This document shows positions 8,319 to 16,734 of a stretch of 64,000 nucleotides of DNA, piece after piece (the stretch's first letter is position 1; each line of letters starts with the position of its first letter). The notes beneath the pieces are model-generated. The model searched no databases, had not been told where the DNA came from, and worked only from the letters and a program-made list of their open reading frames with translations. Position numbers and translations under genes: made by a program. The DNA comes from Pseudomonas asplenii (GTDB lineage: Bacteria; Pseudomonadota; Gammaproteobacteria; Pseudomonadales; Pseudomonadaceae). The DNA is taken from the NCBI RefSeq assembly GCF_900105475.1, contig NZ_LT629777.1, positions 6,076,001-6,140,000 of the forward strand, written 5' to 3'.

Positions 8319-9656
8319 ATGGCAATGATAAAACCGCGCTCGAAAAAGGCTCTCTATATCGGTCTGCCACTGGCCCTGGCCATCGGCGCAGCCTCTGCCT
8401 GGTTGGGCTGGCAGTACTGGCCAGATCCGGGTTATCCGCTGAAGATCGTCAAGCAGGCGGATGAGTTGCAGGACCGGATCATCTCTTTCGATAGCCATAT
8501 TACCGTGCCCCTGACCTTCGGTGCCGAAGGCCGCGAGGCCGACAAGGATGGCGCCACTCAGTTCGACCTGGCGAAAGCGGCACGCGGGCGTCTGTCGGGT
8601 GCGGCACTGACGGTTTTCGGCTGGCCGGAAATCTGGAACGGCCCGAATGCTCCGCATCGCCCGACAGCGGGTTTCGTCGATGAGGCCCGCAAACAGCAGG
8701 AAGTTCGCTACAAGATCATTACAGGGATAGTCCGTGACTTTCCCAATCAGGTGGGGATCGCCTACACCCCCGATGACATGCGCCGGCTGCATGGAGAAGG
8801 CAAGTTCGCGATTTTCATCAGCATGCTCAACGCCTATCCGCTGGGCCACGACCTCAGCCTGCTGGACACCTGGGCCGCACGCGGCATGCGCATGTTCGGC
8901 TTCAGCTACGTGGGCAACAACGACTGGGCCGACTCGTCCCGACCACTGCCGTTTCTCAACGATACCCCAGACGCCCTCGGCGGCCTGTCCGACATCGGCA
9001 AGCAGGCAGTGCAGCGTCTCAACGACCTGGGGGTGATCATCGACGTCTCGCAGATGTCGACCAAGGCCCTGGAACAGGTCAGCCAGTTGAGCCGCACGCC
9101 GATGGTCGCGTCCCACTCGGCGCCCCGCGCGCTGGTGGACATTCCGCGCAACCTCAGCGACCAGGAAATGCAACTGATCAAGAACAGCGGCGGCGTGGTG
9201 CAGATCGTCGCGTTCCCCGCCTACCTGCGGCCGTTGAGCCAGCCCACCCTGGATAAGCTCAATGCCCTGCGCAAGCGTTTCGACCTGCAGCCCCTGACGA
9301 ACCTGGCCATGGCACTGATGCCCGGCGATCCGATCATCACCGTCTGGCCGGAACAGCGCTTCGGCGAATACGCCAGCGAGCTGTACGCGATCCTCGACAA
9401 GGAACCCAAGGCCGACCTCAAGGACTTCGGCAACGCCATCGACTATGCGGTGAAAAAAATCGGCATCGACCACGTCGGCATCAGTTCGGACTTCAACGAC
9501 GGCGGCGGCATCGACGGTTTCAAGGACGTCAGCGAAGCACGCAACGTGACTGCCGAACTGCTCCAGCGCGGTTATTCCGAAGCCGATATCGCCAAGCTCT
9601 GGGGCGGCAACTTCCTGCGAGTCTGGGACCAGGTACAGAAGGCCGCCAAACCCTGA
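8319..9656 (+). CDS. pvdM: PvdM, dipeptidase-fold pyoverdine maturation protein
   Basis: 445 residues; ATG codons at 8319 and 8325 are both possible starts. The N-terminus (KKALYIGLPLALAIGAASAWLGWQ) is a signal/anchor, placing the protein in the periplasm. The remainder is the renal (membrane) dipeptidase fold: FDSHITVPLTF, NNDWADSS, DVSQMSTKALEQ, VASHSAP, GISSDFNDGG. Compared with renal dipeptidase several metal or catalytic residues look replaced: the D of HxD by T, the H of DLAH by Q and the H of LTHS by Y. It may therefore not be an active dipeptidase. In fluorescent pseudomonads PvdM is required for PvdP-dependent ferribactin oxidation. It is the first gene of pvdMNO. Confidence 0.9.
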   Translation: MAMIKPRSKKALYIGLPLALAIGAASAWLGWQYWPDPGYPLKIVKQADELQDRIISFDSHITVPLTFGAEGREADKDGATQFDLAKAARGRLSGAALTVFGWPEIWNGPNAPHRPTAGFVDEARKQQEVRYKIITGIVRDFPNQVGIAYTPDDMRRLHGEGKFAIFISMLNAYPLGHDLSLLDTWAARGMRMFGFSYVGNNDWADSSRPLPFLNDTPDALGGLSDIGKQAVQRLNDLGVIIDVSQMSTKALEQVSQLSRTPMVASHSAPRALVDIPRNLSDQEMQLIKNSGGVVQIVAFPAYLRPLSQPTLDKLNALRKRFDLQPLTNLAMALMPGDPIITVWPEQRFGEYASELYAILDKEPKADLKDFGNAIDYAVKKIGIDHVGISSDFNDGGGIDGFKDVSEARNVTAELLQRGYSEADIAKLWGGNFLRVWDQVQKAAKP

Positions 9657-9738
9657 ACGCCTGCGCCCGGCCTGAAGCGGGATTGCCCACTTCAGCCCGT
9701 GCGCCGATCCATTATCCAGACCGTCCAAGTGATCACTC

Positions 9739-11025
9739 ATGACTGACCGCAGAACCTTTCTCAAGCAGGCCGGCCTGCTCGCTGCCAGCCTGCCGCTCGG
9801 TGCCCGCCTGGACCTGGCCGCCGCCTCCACACCGGCCGCCGCCCCCACGCAGAGCGGCGATAAATGGACGCGACTGCGCCAGCTGTTCGACCAGGACCCG
9901 GACTACCTGCACTTCTCCAACTTCCTGGTCACCAGCCACCCCAAGCCCGTACGCGACGCCATCGAGCGCCATCGCGCGGCCATCGATCGCAACCCGGGCC
10001 TGGCAATGGACTGGGACCTGGCCGAAACCTGGAAGCGCGAAAACCAGGTACGCCAGGCCGCTGGACGCTACCTGAAGGCCCAGCCGGGCCAGATCGCCCT
10101 GACCGGCAGCACCACCGAAGGCCTGGCGATGATCTACGGCGGCATCCATGTGCGCCCCGACCAGGAAATTCTCACCACCGAGCACGAGCATTACTCGACC
10201 CGCAACACCCTGCGGCTGCGCACCGAACGCGAAGGCACCCGCGTGCGCAAGATCAGCCTGTTCAAGGCCCCCCAGCGGGTCTCGGCCGATGAAGTGCTCG
10301 GTAATATCGCCCGAGCCATCAAGCCGCAAACCCGGGTCCTGGGCATGACCTGGGTGCAATCGGGCAGCGGGGTCAAGCTGCCGATTGGCGAGATCGGCAA
10401 GCTGGTGGAGGAAAAGAACCGCGATCGCGACGACAAGGACCGCATCCTCTATGTGGTCGACGGGGTCCACGGCTTCGGCGTCGACAACCTCGACTTCCCG
10501 GACATGCACTGCGACTTCTTCATTGCCGGTACCCACAAGTGGCTGTTCGGCCCGCGTGGCACCGGCATTGTCTGCGCCCGCTCGGAAGAGGTCAGGGACG
10601 TCACGCCGCTGGAACCGACCTTCTCCGAAGACACCAACTTCGCCACCTCGATGAGCCCAGGTGGCTATCACGCCTTCGAACACCGCTGGGCCCTGGACCA
10701 GGCCTTCGAACTGCACCTGGAACTGGGCAAGGCCGAGGTCCAGGCGCGGATCCATGCGCTCAACACTGAACTCAAGCAGCGCCTGCAGGCCGACTCGCGT
10801 ATCGAACTGGTCACGCCCATGAGCCCGCAACTGTCGGCCGGTTTCAGCTTCTTCCGGGTCAAGGGCCAGGACAGCGACCAGGTCGCAGCCAGGCTACTCA
10901 AGAACAAGGTGGTGGTCGATGCGGTGGACCGCGACGTAGGGCCCGTGGTGCGCACCGCCCCCGGCCTGCTCAATAGCGAAGCCGAACTGGACCGGTTCAT
11001 GACCCTGCTCGGCCAGCAACTATGA
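9739..11025 (+). CDS. pvdN: PvdN, periplasmic PLP-dependent enzyme of side-chain modification
   Basis: 428 residues. The N-terminus MTDRRTFLKQAGLLAASLPL is a twin-arginine signal, so it acts in the periplasm. The rest is a class V aminotransferase/cysteine desulfurase-like fold: GSTTEGLAMIYGG phosphate-binding loop, VVDGVHGFGVD, and the pyridoxal-binding lysine in AGTHKWLFGPRGTG. In P. fluorescens and P. aeruginosa PvdN converts the chromophore-attached glutamate to succinamide. It follows pvdM after 82 bp and precedes pvdO by 55 bp. Confidence 0.93.
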   Translation: MTDRRTFLKQAGLLAASLPLGARLDLAAASTPAAAPTQSGDKWTRLRQLFDQDPDYLHFSNFLVTSHPKPVRDAIERHRAAIDRNPGLAMDWDLAETWKRENQVRQAAGRYLKAQPGQIALTGSTTEGLAMIYGGIHVRPDQEILTTEHEHYSTRNTLRLRTEREGTRVRKISLFKAPQRVSADEVLGNIARAIKPQTRVLGMTWVQSGSGVKLPIGEIGKLVEEKNRDRDDKDRILYVVDGVHGFGVDNLDFPDMHCDFFIAGTHKWLFGPRGTGIVCARSEEVRDVTPLEPTFSEDTNFATSMSPGGYHAFEHRWALDQAFELHLELGKAEVQARIHALNTELKQRLQADSRIELVTPMSPQLSAGFSFFRVKGQDSDQVAARLLKNKVVVDAVDRDVGPVVRTAPGLLNSEAELDRFMTLLGQQL

Positions 11026-11080
11026 ATCGGGCCCGGCGGCACGGCCCAGCGTTTTCAGATTTCTGCCTGCGAGATATCCC

Positions 11081-11980
11081 ATGACAGCACAATGCCCCAG
11101 CACCCGTTCCCGTGTCGGCCTCCGGTCGGCCATGACCCTCGCCGCCCTGTTCGCCGCCGGGCTGTGCGGCAATGCCTGCGCCGCCAGCGCCCCGTTGCCG
11201 GGCAAGGTGTTCAAGGACTGCAAGGACTGCCCGGAAATGGTGGTGCTGCCCGCGGGTACCTTCACCATGGGCAGCCCCGAGGACGAGGTCGGCCGCGAGC
11301 CGGATGAAGGGCCGATGCACGAGGTCACCTTCAAGAAAGCCTTCGCCATCAGTCGCTTCCAGGTACTGGCCGGCGAATGGAAAGCCTACCTGCACAGCAC
11401 CGGCTACAAGATGCCGGATGGCGATACCCGCCCGGGCCGCGAGTGCCTGGCCGGCGAGCCGCGCTATCCCATGAGCGACCGGCAACCGGCGGTCTGCATG
11501 GACTGGCGCGAGGCCGAGGCCTATGCGAAGTGGCTGTCGAAGAAAACCGGCAAAGCCTATCACCTGGTCAGCGAGGCCCAGCGTGAATACGCCGTGCGCG
11601 GCGGCACCACGGGGCCCTTCCCGTTCCCCTTCGACGAGGGCAAGGCGTACAGCATCGCCCAGCATGCCAACACCTACGGTCCGGCAGACGGCTTCAGCTA
11701 CACCTCGCCGGCCGGCAGCTTCCCAGCCAATGCCTTTGGCGTCTATGACGGCCACGGCAATGTCTGGGAATGGACCGCCGACTGCTATGTCGATACCTAC
11801 CAGGGCGCACCGACCGACGGCAGTCCACGCCTGGATAGCCAGGAATGCGAGGACCGCCGCTCGATCCGCGGTAATGACTGGACTGAAGCGCCGGTCTTCT
11901 CCCGTTCCGCCAACCGCAACGAACGCAGCGAGTACACCCGCGGTGACTGGCTGGGTTTGCGCGTTGCCCGCGAACTCTAA
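11081..11980 (+). CDS. pvdO: PvdO, FGE-like protein of chromophore maturation
   Basis: 299 residues with a signal peptide (MTLAALFAAGLCGNACA). The body is the formylglycine-generating-enzyme/sulfatase-modifying fold: PAGTFTMGSPEDEVGREP, WREAEAYAKWLSKKTGKAYH, GHGNVWEWTADCY and a C-terminal WLGLRVAREL. I do not see the active-site cysteine pair of true FGEs at the corresponding C-terminal position (RSANRNERSEYTR has none), so the chemistry should differ. PvdO is known to be needed for the final oxidation of dihydropyoverdine to pyoverdine in the periplasm. The stop codon TAA is part of the pvdE iron-starvation box. Confidence 0.92.
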   Translation: MTAQCPSTRSRVGLRSAMTLAALFAAGLCGNACAASAPLPGKVFKDCKDCPEMVVLPAGTFTMGSPEDEVGREPDEGPMHEVTFKKAFAISRFQVLAGEWKAYLHSTGYKMPDGDTRPGRECLAGEPRYPMSDRQPAVCMDWREAEAYAKWLSKKTGKAYHLVSEAQREYAVRGGTTGPFPFPFDEGKAYSIAQHANTYGPADGFSYTSPAGSFPANAFGVYDGHGNVWEWTADCYVDTYQGAPTDGSPRLDSQECEDRRSIRGNDWTEAPVFSRSANRNERSEYTRGDWLGLRVAREL

Positions 11981-12001
11981 ATCCCACCGCGAAACACTCG
12001 T
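11978..12001 (+). promoter_or_regulatory. PvdS iron-starvation box of pvdE, overlapping the pvdO stop
   Basis: TAAAT (11978-11982), 16 nt, CGT (11999-12001), a perfect match extended as CTAAATCCC. Its TAA is the stop codon of pvdO. It lies about 60 bp before the pvdE ATG. Confidence 0.82.
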
Positions 12002-12013
12002 CTAAAGAGTTCA

Positions 12014-12033
12014 AGGCGCCGTGCGCGGCGCCT
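12014..12033 (+). terminator. GC-rich hairpin between pvdO and pvdE
   Basis: AGGCGCCG, loop TGCG, CGGCGCCT: a perfect 8-bp stem followed only by GTTT. It could end pvdMNO transcription, but it stands just downstream of the pvdE promoter, so it would also form at the 5' end of the pvdE transcript. Confidence 0.5.
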
Positions 12034-12062
12034 GTTTCCCAAGTCCTTCACGAGTAGCCCCC

Positions 12063-13727
12063 ATGCCTCTCCAAGCACAAAGCCTCGCCCAGGAAACCCT
12101 GAGGATCCTCAAGCCCTTCTGGCTGCTGGTGGTCCTCTCGGCCGCCCTGGGGGTGGTCAGCGGACTCAGTGTCACGGCCCTGCTGGCGACCATCAACGAC
12201 GCCATGAACGCGGACGGCGGCCCGGGTACCCGCATCGCCCTGCTGTTTGGCAGCCTGTGCCTACTGACCCTGGCCTGCTCGACCGTTTCCAACCTGCTGA
12301 CCAACTACGTCGGCCAGCGGGTGGTCGCCCGGCTGCGACAGGAACTGGCCGCCAAGGTCCTGGTGGCGCCTATCGAGCAACTGGAACGTTATCGTGCCCA
12401 CCGGCTGATCCCGGTGCTGCTCAACGACGTCAGCACCATCAGCACCTTTGCCCTGTCGGTGGCGCCGATGGTAATTGCCTTCACCGTCACCCTCGGCTGC
12501 CTGGCCTACCTGGCCGCGCTGTCCTGGCAGATTCTCGCCCTGACCCTGTTGACCGTGGTCATCGGCAGCGGCGCGCAGTGGCTCGCCCATCGCGTTGGCA
12601 TGCGCAGCATCCTGCGTGCCCGGGACGGCGAAGACGAGTTGCAGAAGCACTACCAGGCGATTTCCGCCGGGGCCAAGGAACTGCGTATCCAGCGCCAGCG
12701 CCGCCAGTTCATGCACGACCAGCAGATCCATGGCACCACCGAACGCATCAGCCAGGCCAACATCCGCGCGGCAAACATCTTCGTCAGCGCCGAAACCTTC
12801 GGCTCGATGCTGTTCTTCGCGGTCATCGGCATCGCCATCACCTTCCAGGCCCTCTGGCCGACCACCGACAAGACCGTGCTCGGCGGCTTCGTGCTGGTCA
12901 TGCTGTACATGAAGGGCCCACTGGAACGACTGGTCACCACGATCCCGAGCATCAGCCGTGCCGAGATCGCCTTCCGCCGCATCGCCGAGCTGTCGTGGCG
13001 CTTCTCCTCGCCGGAGCCGCACCTGCTGGTCAGCGACCGTGACCTCGATCCGACGCCACTGCAGAGCATCGAACTGCGTCAGTTGCGCTACGACTACCCC
13101 TCGGTCGAAGGCGTCCCGCCGTTTCACCTGGGGCCGGTGGACCTGACCATCCGCCAGGGCGAGATCGTCTTCATCGTCGGTGAGAACGGCTGTGGCAAGA
13201 CCACCCTGATCAAACTGCTGCTGGGCCTGTACACACCACAACAGGGCGAGGTCCGCCTCAATGGCGCGCCGGTCACCGCCCAGGGCCTGGACGACTATCG
13301 TCAGCTGTTCACCACCATCTTCGCCGACTACTACCTGTTCGACGAAGTGGCCCAAGGGGGTACTCCACTGCCACCGGAGTCGATCAAGTACCTGCAACGC
13401 CTGGACATCGCCCACAAGGTCAGCATCCGCGACGGCAGCTTCAGCACTACCGACCTCTCCACTGGCCAGCGCAAGCGCCTGGCGTTGCTCAATGCCTGGC
13501 TGGAGCAACGCCCGGTGCTGGTGTTCGACGAATGGGCAGCGGACCAGGATCCGGCGTTTCGCCGGGTGTTCTACACCGAGCTGCTGCCCGAACTGCGCGA
13601 CCAGGGCAAGACCATCATCGTCATCTCCCACGATGACCGTTACTTCCCGGTGGCCGACCAGCTGGTGCGCATGCAGGCGGGGCAGATCCAGGTCGAACGC
13701 GTACAACGGGCGACTGAGCCCGCCTGA
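12063..13727 (+). CDS. pvdE: PvdE, inner-membrane ABC exporter of the pyoverdine precursor
   Basis: 554 residues from ATG at 12063 (the ORF continues upstream but MPLQAQSLAQETL matches the usual short cytoplasmic N-terminus). The first 320 residues form the transmembrane domain. The ATPase domain follows with Walker A GENGCGKTTLIKLLLGLY, signature LSTGQRKRLALLNAW and Walker B PVLVFDEWAADQD, then ISHDD. This is the cyclic-peptide exporter (SyrD-like) family. It moves acylated ferribactin from cytoplasm to periplasm. It has its own iron-starvation box and is followed by a hairpin before fpvA. Confidence 0.93.
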   Translation: MPLQAQSLAQETLRILKPFWLLVVLSAALGVVSGLSVTALLATINDAMNADGGPGTRIALLFGSLCLLTLACSTVSNLLTNYVGQRVVARLRQELAAKVLVAPIEQLERYRAHRLIPVLLNDVSTISTFALSVAPMVIAFTVTLGCLAYLAALSWQILALTLLTVVIGSGAQWLAHRVGMRSILRARDGEDELQKHYQAISAGAKELRIQRQRRQFMHDQQIHGTTERISQANIRAANIFVSAETFGSMLFFAVIGIAITFQALWPTTDKTVLGGFVLVMLYMKGPLERLVTTIPSISRAEIAFRRIAELSWRFSSPEPHLLVSDRDLDPTPLQSIELRQLRYDYPSVEGVPPFHLGPVDLTIRQGEIVFIVGENGCGKTTLIKLLLGLYTPQQGEVRLNGAPVTAQGLDDYRQLFTTIFADYYLFDEVAQGGTPLPPESIKYLQRLDIAHKVSIRDGSFSTTDLSTGQRKRLALLNAWLEQRPVLVFDEWAADQDPAFRRVFYTELLPELRDQGKTIIVISHDDRYFPVADQLVRMQAGQIQVERVQRATEPA

Positions 13728-13736
13728 ACCCGGTCA

Positions 13737-13757
13737 CCCCGCGCGCAACGCGCGGGG
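13737..13757 (+). terminator. Hairpin after pvdE
   Basis: CCCCGCGCG, loop CAA, CGCGCGGGG: a perfect 9-bp stem 10 bp after the pvdE stop. It has no T tract, so terminator function is uncertain. Confidence 0.5.
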
Positions 13758-13767
13758 CCAACCCGCC

Positions 13768-13791
13768 TAAATTCCCCCGCCGTCACTTCGT
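13768..13791 (+). promoter_or_regulatory. PvdS iron-starvation box upstream of fpvA
   Basis: TAAAT (13768-13772), 16 nt, CGT (13789-13791), a perfect match, about 185 bp before the fpvA start. The 13792-13975 leader is unusually A/T-rich (ATTTTTCCGCTTTGTTTTCC and a GTAATAACAATTCC tract) and probably also holds the FpvI-dependent promoter, which I cannot place exactly. Confidence 0.82.
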
Positions 13792-13975
13792 TCTTCCTAT
13801 AGCCAGCGACCCGACAGTCCCTCCGGCATTGCGTTGCGCAAGCAGCGCCCATGGAAGAAAGCCCCCTCAGCAAAATTTTTCCGCTTTGTTTTCCGATTTT
13901 GTCGGGCTGGTGCGTCTTCTTCTCAAGTAATAACAATTCCTAGTTGCTTTTCCACACTTAGAAAGAGCTGAAAGA

Positions 13976-16477
13976 ATGCCGACAACACACCGACTGACAC
14001 CCCTGAGCAAGGCCTTGCTGGTTCGCAAGATGCTGCGCTCGCCTGTCACGCTCGGCGCCATGGGGATGGCGCTGGCACTGCCGATGGCTGCGCAGGTACA
14101 GGCCCAGGAGTTCCAATTCGACATTGCTGCCCAGCCACTGCCGGCGGCCCTGCATGAACTCGGGCGCCAGGGCAATATCCAGGTGCTGTACAACCCGGAG
14201 CGGGTGCAGGGCCTGCAGGGGGCGGCGGTCAAGGGCAAACTCACACCCGGCCAGGCGGCCAGTGAATTGCTGAAGAACACCGGTGTGAACTACAGCTTCC
14301 AGGGCGACACCCTGACCCTGAGCAGTGCCCCAGCCAGCGCCACCGGTTCAGGTCTGAACCTGGCGGCCACGACCATCAGCGCCCAGGCCCAGACCCTGGG
14401 TACCAGCACTGACGGTACTGGCTCCTACACGACCGGTGCAGTCACCATCGGCAAGACCCCACACTCCCTGCGTGAAACGCCACAGTCGGTCACGGTGGTG
14501 ACACGCCAGCAGATGGATGACAAGAACCTCACCAAGCTCGATGAGGTGATGGCCCAGACCACTGGTATCACTCGTTCCAATCGTAACTTCGGCGGCAACG
14601 TCTTCAACTCCCGAGGCTTTACCCTGGAAGACGACAGTTACATGATCGATGGCGTTCCGGGGCTGGCCTACAACCTCACCGGCTGGCTCCGGCCCGACAT
14701 GGCGGTATTCGACCGCGTCGAGGTCCTGCGCGGAGCTTCCGGTCTGTTGGTCGGTGCGGGCAACCCCGGTGGCGCGGTCAACCTGGTGCGCAAGCGTCCG
14801 ACCTCCGATCCGCACTTCTCGATCAGCACCAGCGCCGGGTCCTGGGACAACTACCGCATGGATCTGGACGGCAGTGGCCGACTGAACGAGCAAGGCACCT
14901 TGCGCGGTCGTGCAGTGGTCGCCTATGAGGACCGTGGCTACTTCCAGGATGGGCTCAACTCCCAGACGCCGTTGCTGTACGGCATCGTCGAAGCCGACCT
15001 GAACGACTCCACGACCCTGGCTGTCGGCCTGCGGCATCAGCGCACGCTCTACCAGGGCTACACGATTTTCGGCCTGCCCCGCTACAGCAACGGTCGCGAG
15101 ATTGACGTCTCGCGCTCCACCTCGCTGGGCCAGGACTGGAACCGCCACGAAATCGAAGTCAACGAAGTCTTCGCCGACCTGGAACATCATCTCAACGACA
15201 ACTGGACCAGCAAGGTATCGGTGACGCAATCGGAGAGCATGTTCAACCAGCGCGTGGCCTACTCACAGGGTGCTCTGGACCCTGTGACTCAAAGTGGCAC
15301 CGAACTCAGCAACACCCAGTTCCGCCGTGAATACGTCACCAGCAAGGGCATCGACGGTCATATCGCGGGCAACTTCGATGCCTTTGGCCTGACCCATGAG
15401 TTGATGGTCGGCGCCAACTGGTCGCAGCAGCATATTCTGAGTAAACAGTCACTGGTACCGATCGACCTGCCGATCGACGTCTTCGACCCCAATCACCATC
15501 TCATCTCCAAGCCGCAGCAACCGTCCTGGCAGAGCCTGGACGATATCACCCAGCGCCAGTACGGCCTGTACAGCACACTGCGCCTGCGCCTGGCCGAGCC
15601 TCTGAGCCTGGTGCTCGGCGGCCGTCTGAGCTGGTACAAGAACGACAACACACGATACGACTACCCCAGTGACATCACGGGTATAACGGCCACCCAAACC
15701 ACGCCCAACAACTACCGCGAAGACAAGAAGTTCACACCGTTCGCCGGAGTTATCTACGATCTGAACGAAGAATGGTCGTGGTACGCCAGCTATGCCGATA
15801 TCTTCCGTCCGCAAAGCAATTACCGGGATGCATCGGGTAAAGGCCTGGACCCAACACTCGGCTCCAACTATGAAACCGGCATCAAGGGGGCGTTGTATGA
15901 TGGCCGCCTGAACCTGTCCGCTGCAGTGTTCTACATCAAACAGAAAGACCTGTTCCAGACAGACGACGCCGCTACCAGTGCTACCCCCGAGGCCTGCCTG
16001 CGAAACAACCCCAGCAGCGGCTCCTGCTACGTGAACGGTCCACCCAGCACCAGCAAGGGCGTAGAGCTCGAAGCCAGCGGCGAAGTCGCTACCGGCTGGC
16101 AGATGAGCGCGGGTTACACCTACAACATCACCCGCAACGACGATGGTTCTTCCATCGACTCCGAAACGCCGAAGCATATGCTGCGCGTTTCCACCATGTA
16201 CAACCTGCAAGGCAACCTCAATCGCCTGAGCGTGGGCGGTGGCGTGTCGACCCAGAGCGGTTACGTATCGCACTTCAACGACCAGGACATTCCCAACCCG
16301 GGCCGGGCCATCTGGGATGCGCGCACGCAGTACAAGCTGGACGACCACTGGAAACTGTCGTTCGACCTGAAGAACGTCTTCGACAAGAAGTACTACGAAG
16401 CGACCGGCGAACTGCGCCGCGGCAGCTACTACGGCGAACCCCGCAACTTCATGGTCACCCTGCGCGGCGACTTCTGA
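13976..16477 (+). CDS. fpvA: FpvA, TonB-dependent ferripyoverdine receptor with signalling domain
   Basis: 833 residues. A long signal peptide ends near MAAQVQAQE. Residues of about 45-115 are the STN signalling domain (FDIAAQPLPAALHELGRQ, ending TLTLSSAP) that controls FpvI. The plug follows (LRETPQSVTVVTRQQMDDKN, RGFTLEDDSYMIDG, DRVEVLRGASGLLVGAGNPG), then a 22-strand barrel ending in Phe (MVTLRGDF), the outer-membrane insertion signal. It imports ferripyoverdine using TonB energy. A loop with two cysteines (PEACLRNNPSSGSCY) is probably extracellular. Receptor specificity should match the peptide made by the adjacent NRPSs. It is followed by a strong terminator. Confidence 0.94.
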   Translation: MPTTHRLTPLSKALLVRKMLRSPVTLGAMGMALALPMAAQVQAQEFQFDIAAQPLPAALHELGRQGNIQVLYNPERVQGLQGAAVKGKLTPGQAASELLKNTGVNYSFQGDTLTLSSAPASATGSGLNLAATTISAQAQTLGTSTDGTGSYTTGAVTIGKTPHSLRETPQSVTVVTRQQMDDKNLTKLDEVMAQTTGITRSNRNFGGNVFNSRGFTLEDDSYMIDGVPGLAYNLTGWLRPDMAVFDRVEVLRGASGLLVGAGNPGGAVNLVRKRPTSDPHFSISTSAGSWDNYRMDLDGSGRLNEQGTLRGRAVVAYEDRGYFQDGLNSQTPLLYGIVEADLNDSTTLAVGLRHQRTLYQGYTIFGLPRYSNGREIDVSRSTSLGQDWNRHEIEVNEVFADLEHHLNDNWTSKVSVTQSESMFNQRVAYSQGALDPVTQSGTELSNTQFRREYVTSKGIDGHIAGNFDAFGLTHELMVGANWSQQHILSKQSLVPIDLPIDVFDPNHHLISKPQQPSWQSLDDITQRQYGLYSTLRLRLAEPLSLVLGGRLSWYKNDNTRYDYPSDITGITATQTTPNNYREDKKFTPFAGVIYDLNEEWSWYASYADIFRPQSNYRDASGKGLDPTLGSNYETGIKGALYDGRLNLSAAVFYIKQKDLFQTDDAATSATPEACLRNNPSSGSCYVNGPPSTSKGVELEASGEVATGWQMSAGYTYNITRNDDGSSIDSETPKHMLRVSTMYNLQGNLNRLSVGGGVSTQSGYVSHFNDQDIPNPGRAIWDARTQYKLDDHWKLSFDLKNVFDKKYYEATGELRRGSYYGEPRNFMVTLRGDF

Positions 16478-16499
16478 CACAGGCGGTTGGCGTCACAAG

Positions 16500-16525
16500 A
16501 ACCAAGGGGCGACCCTTGGTTTTTT
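16500..16525 (+). terminator. Rho-independent terminator of fpvA
   Basis: AACCAAGGG, loop GCGA, CCCTTGGTT running into TTTTTT, 23 bp after the fpvA stop. Stem and T tract are perfect. Confidence 0.85.
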
Positions 16526-16557
16526 CATGGGCGCACGCTGGTGGTCAGCGGCCCTGT

Positions 16558-16577
16558 TGTGGCGAGCGGACTTGCCC
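16558..16577 (+). repeat. REP-like palindromic element
   Basis: TGTGGCGAGCGGACTTGCCC, the near-identical partner of the element at 6471-6490 on the other strand. It lies between the two terminators in the convergent fpvA/NRPS intergenic region; the rest of 16526-16689 shows no gene. Confidence 0.6.
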
Positions 16578-16689
16578 CCGCTGGGGCGCGTAGTGGCCCT
16601 GAAAACGGCTTCCTGCCAGAGAAGCCCACCATGAGAAAGACTCATCCCAAGGTTCGAGGATTGCAGTAGCTGCACCCTGAATCCCGTGC

Positions 16690-16721
16690 AAAAAAAACCA
16701 GGGCAGATGCCCTGGCTTTTT
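16690..16721 (-). terminator. Bidirectional terminator at the end of the NRPS operon
   Basis: CCAGGGC, loop AGAT, GCCCTGG, with an A8 tract on the left and T5 on the right, so it can act on both strands. It lies 13 bp beyond the last NRPS stop codon. Confidence 0.8.
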
Positions 16722-16734
16722 CATGTTCACTTCG

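Noticed and set aside
8238..9848. 536-codon minus-strand frame over pvdM
   Set aside because: No domain and fully antisense to a well-supported gene with its own promoter.
12003..12026. TAAAG-N16-CGC as a pvdE promoter
   Set aside because: A perfect TAAAT-N16-CGT box lies just upstream at 11978-12001; the weaker match is probably chance.
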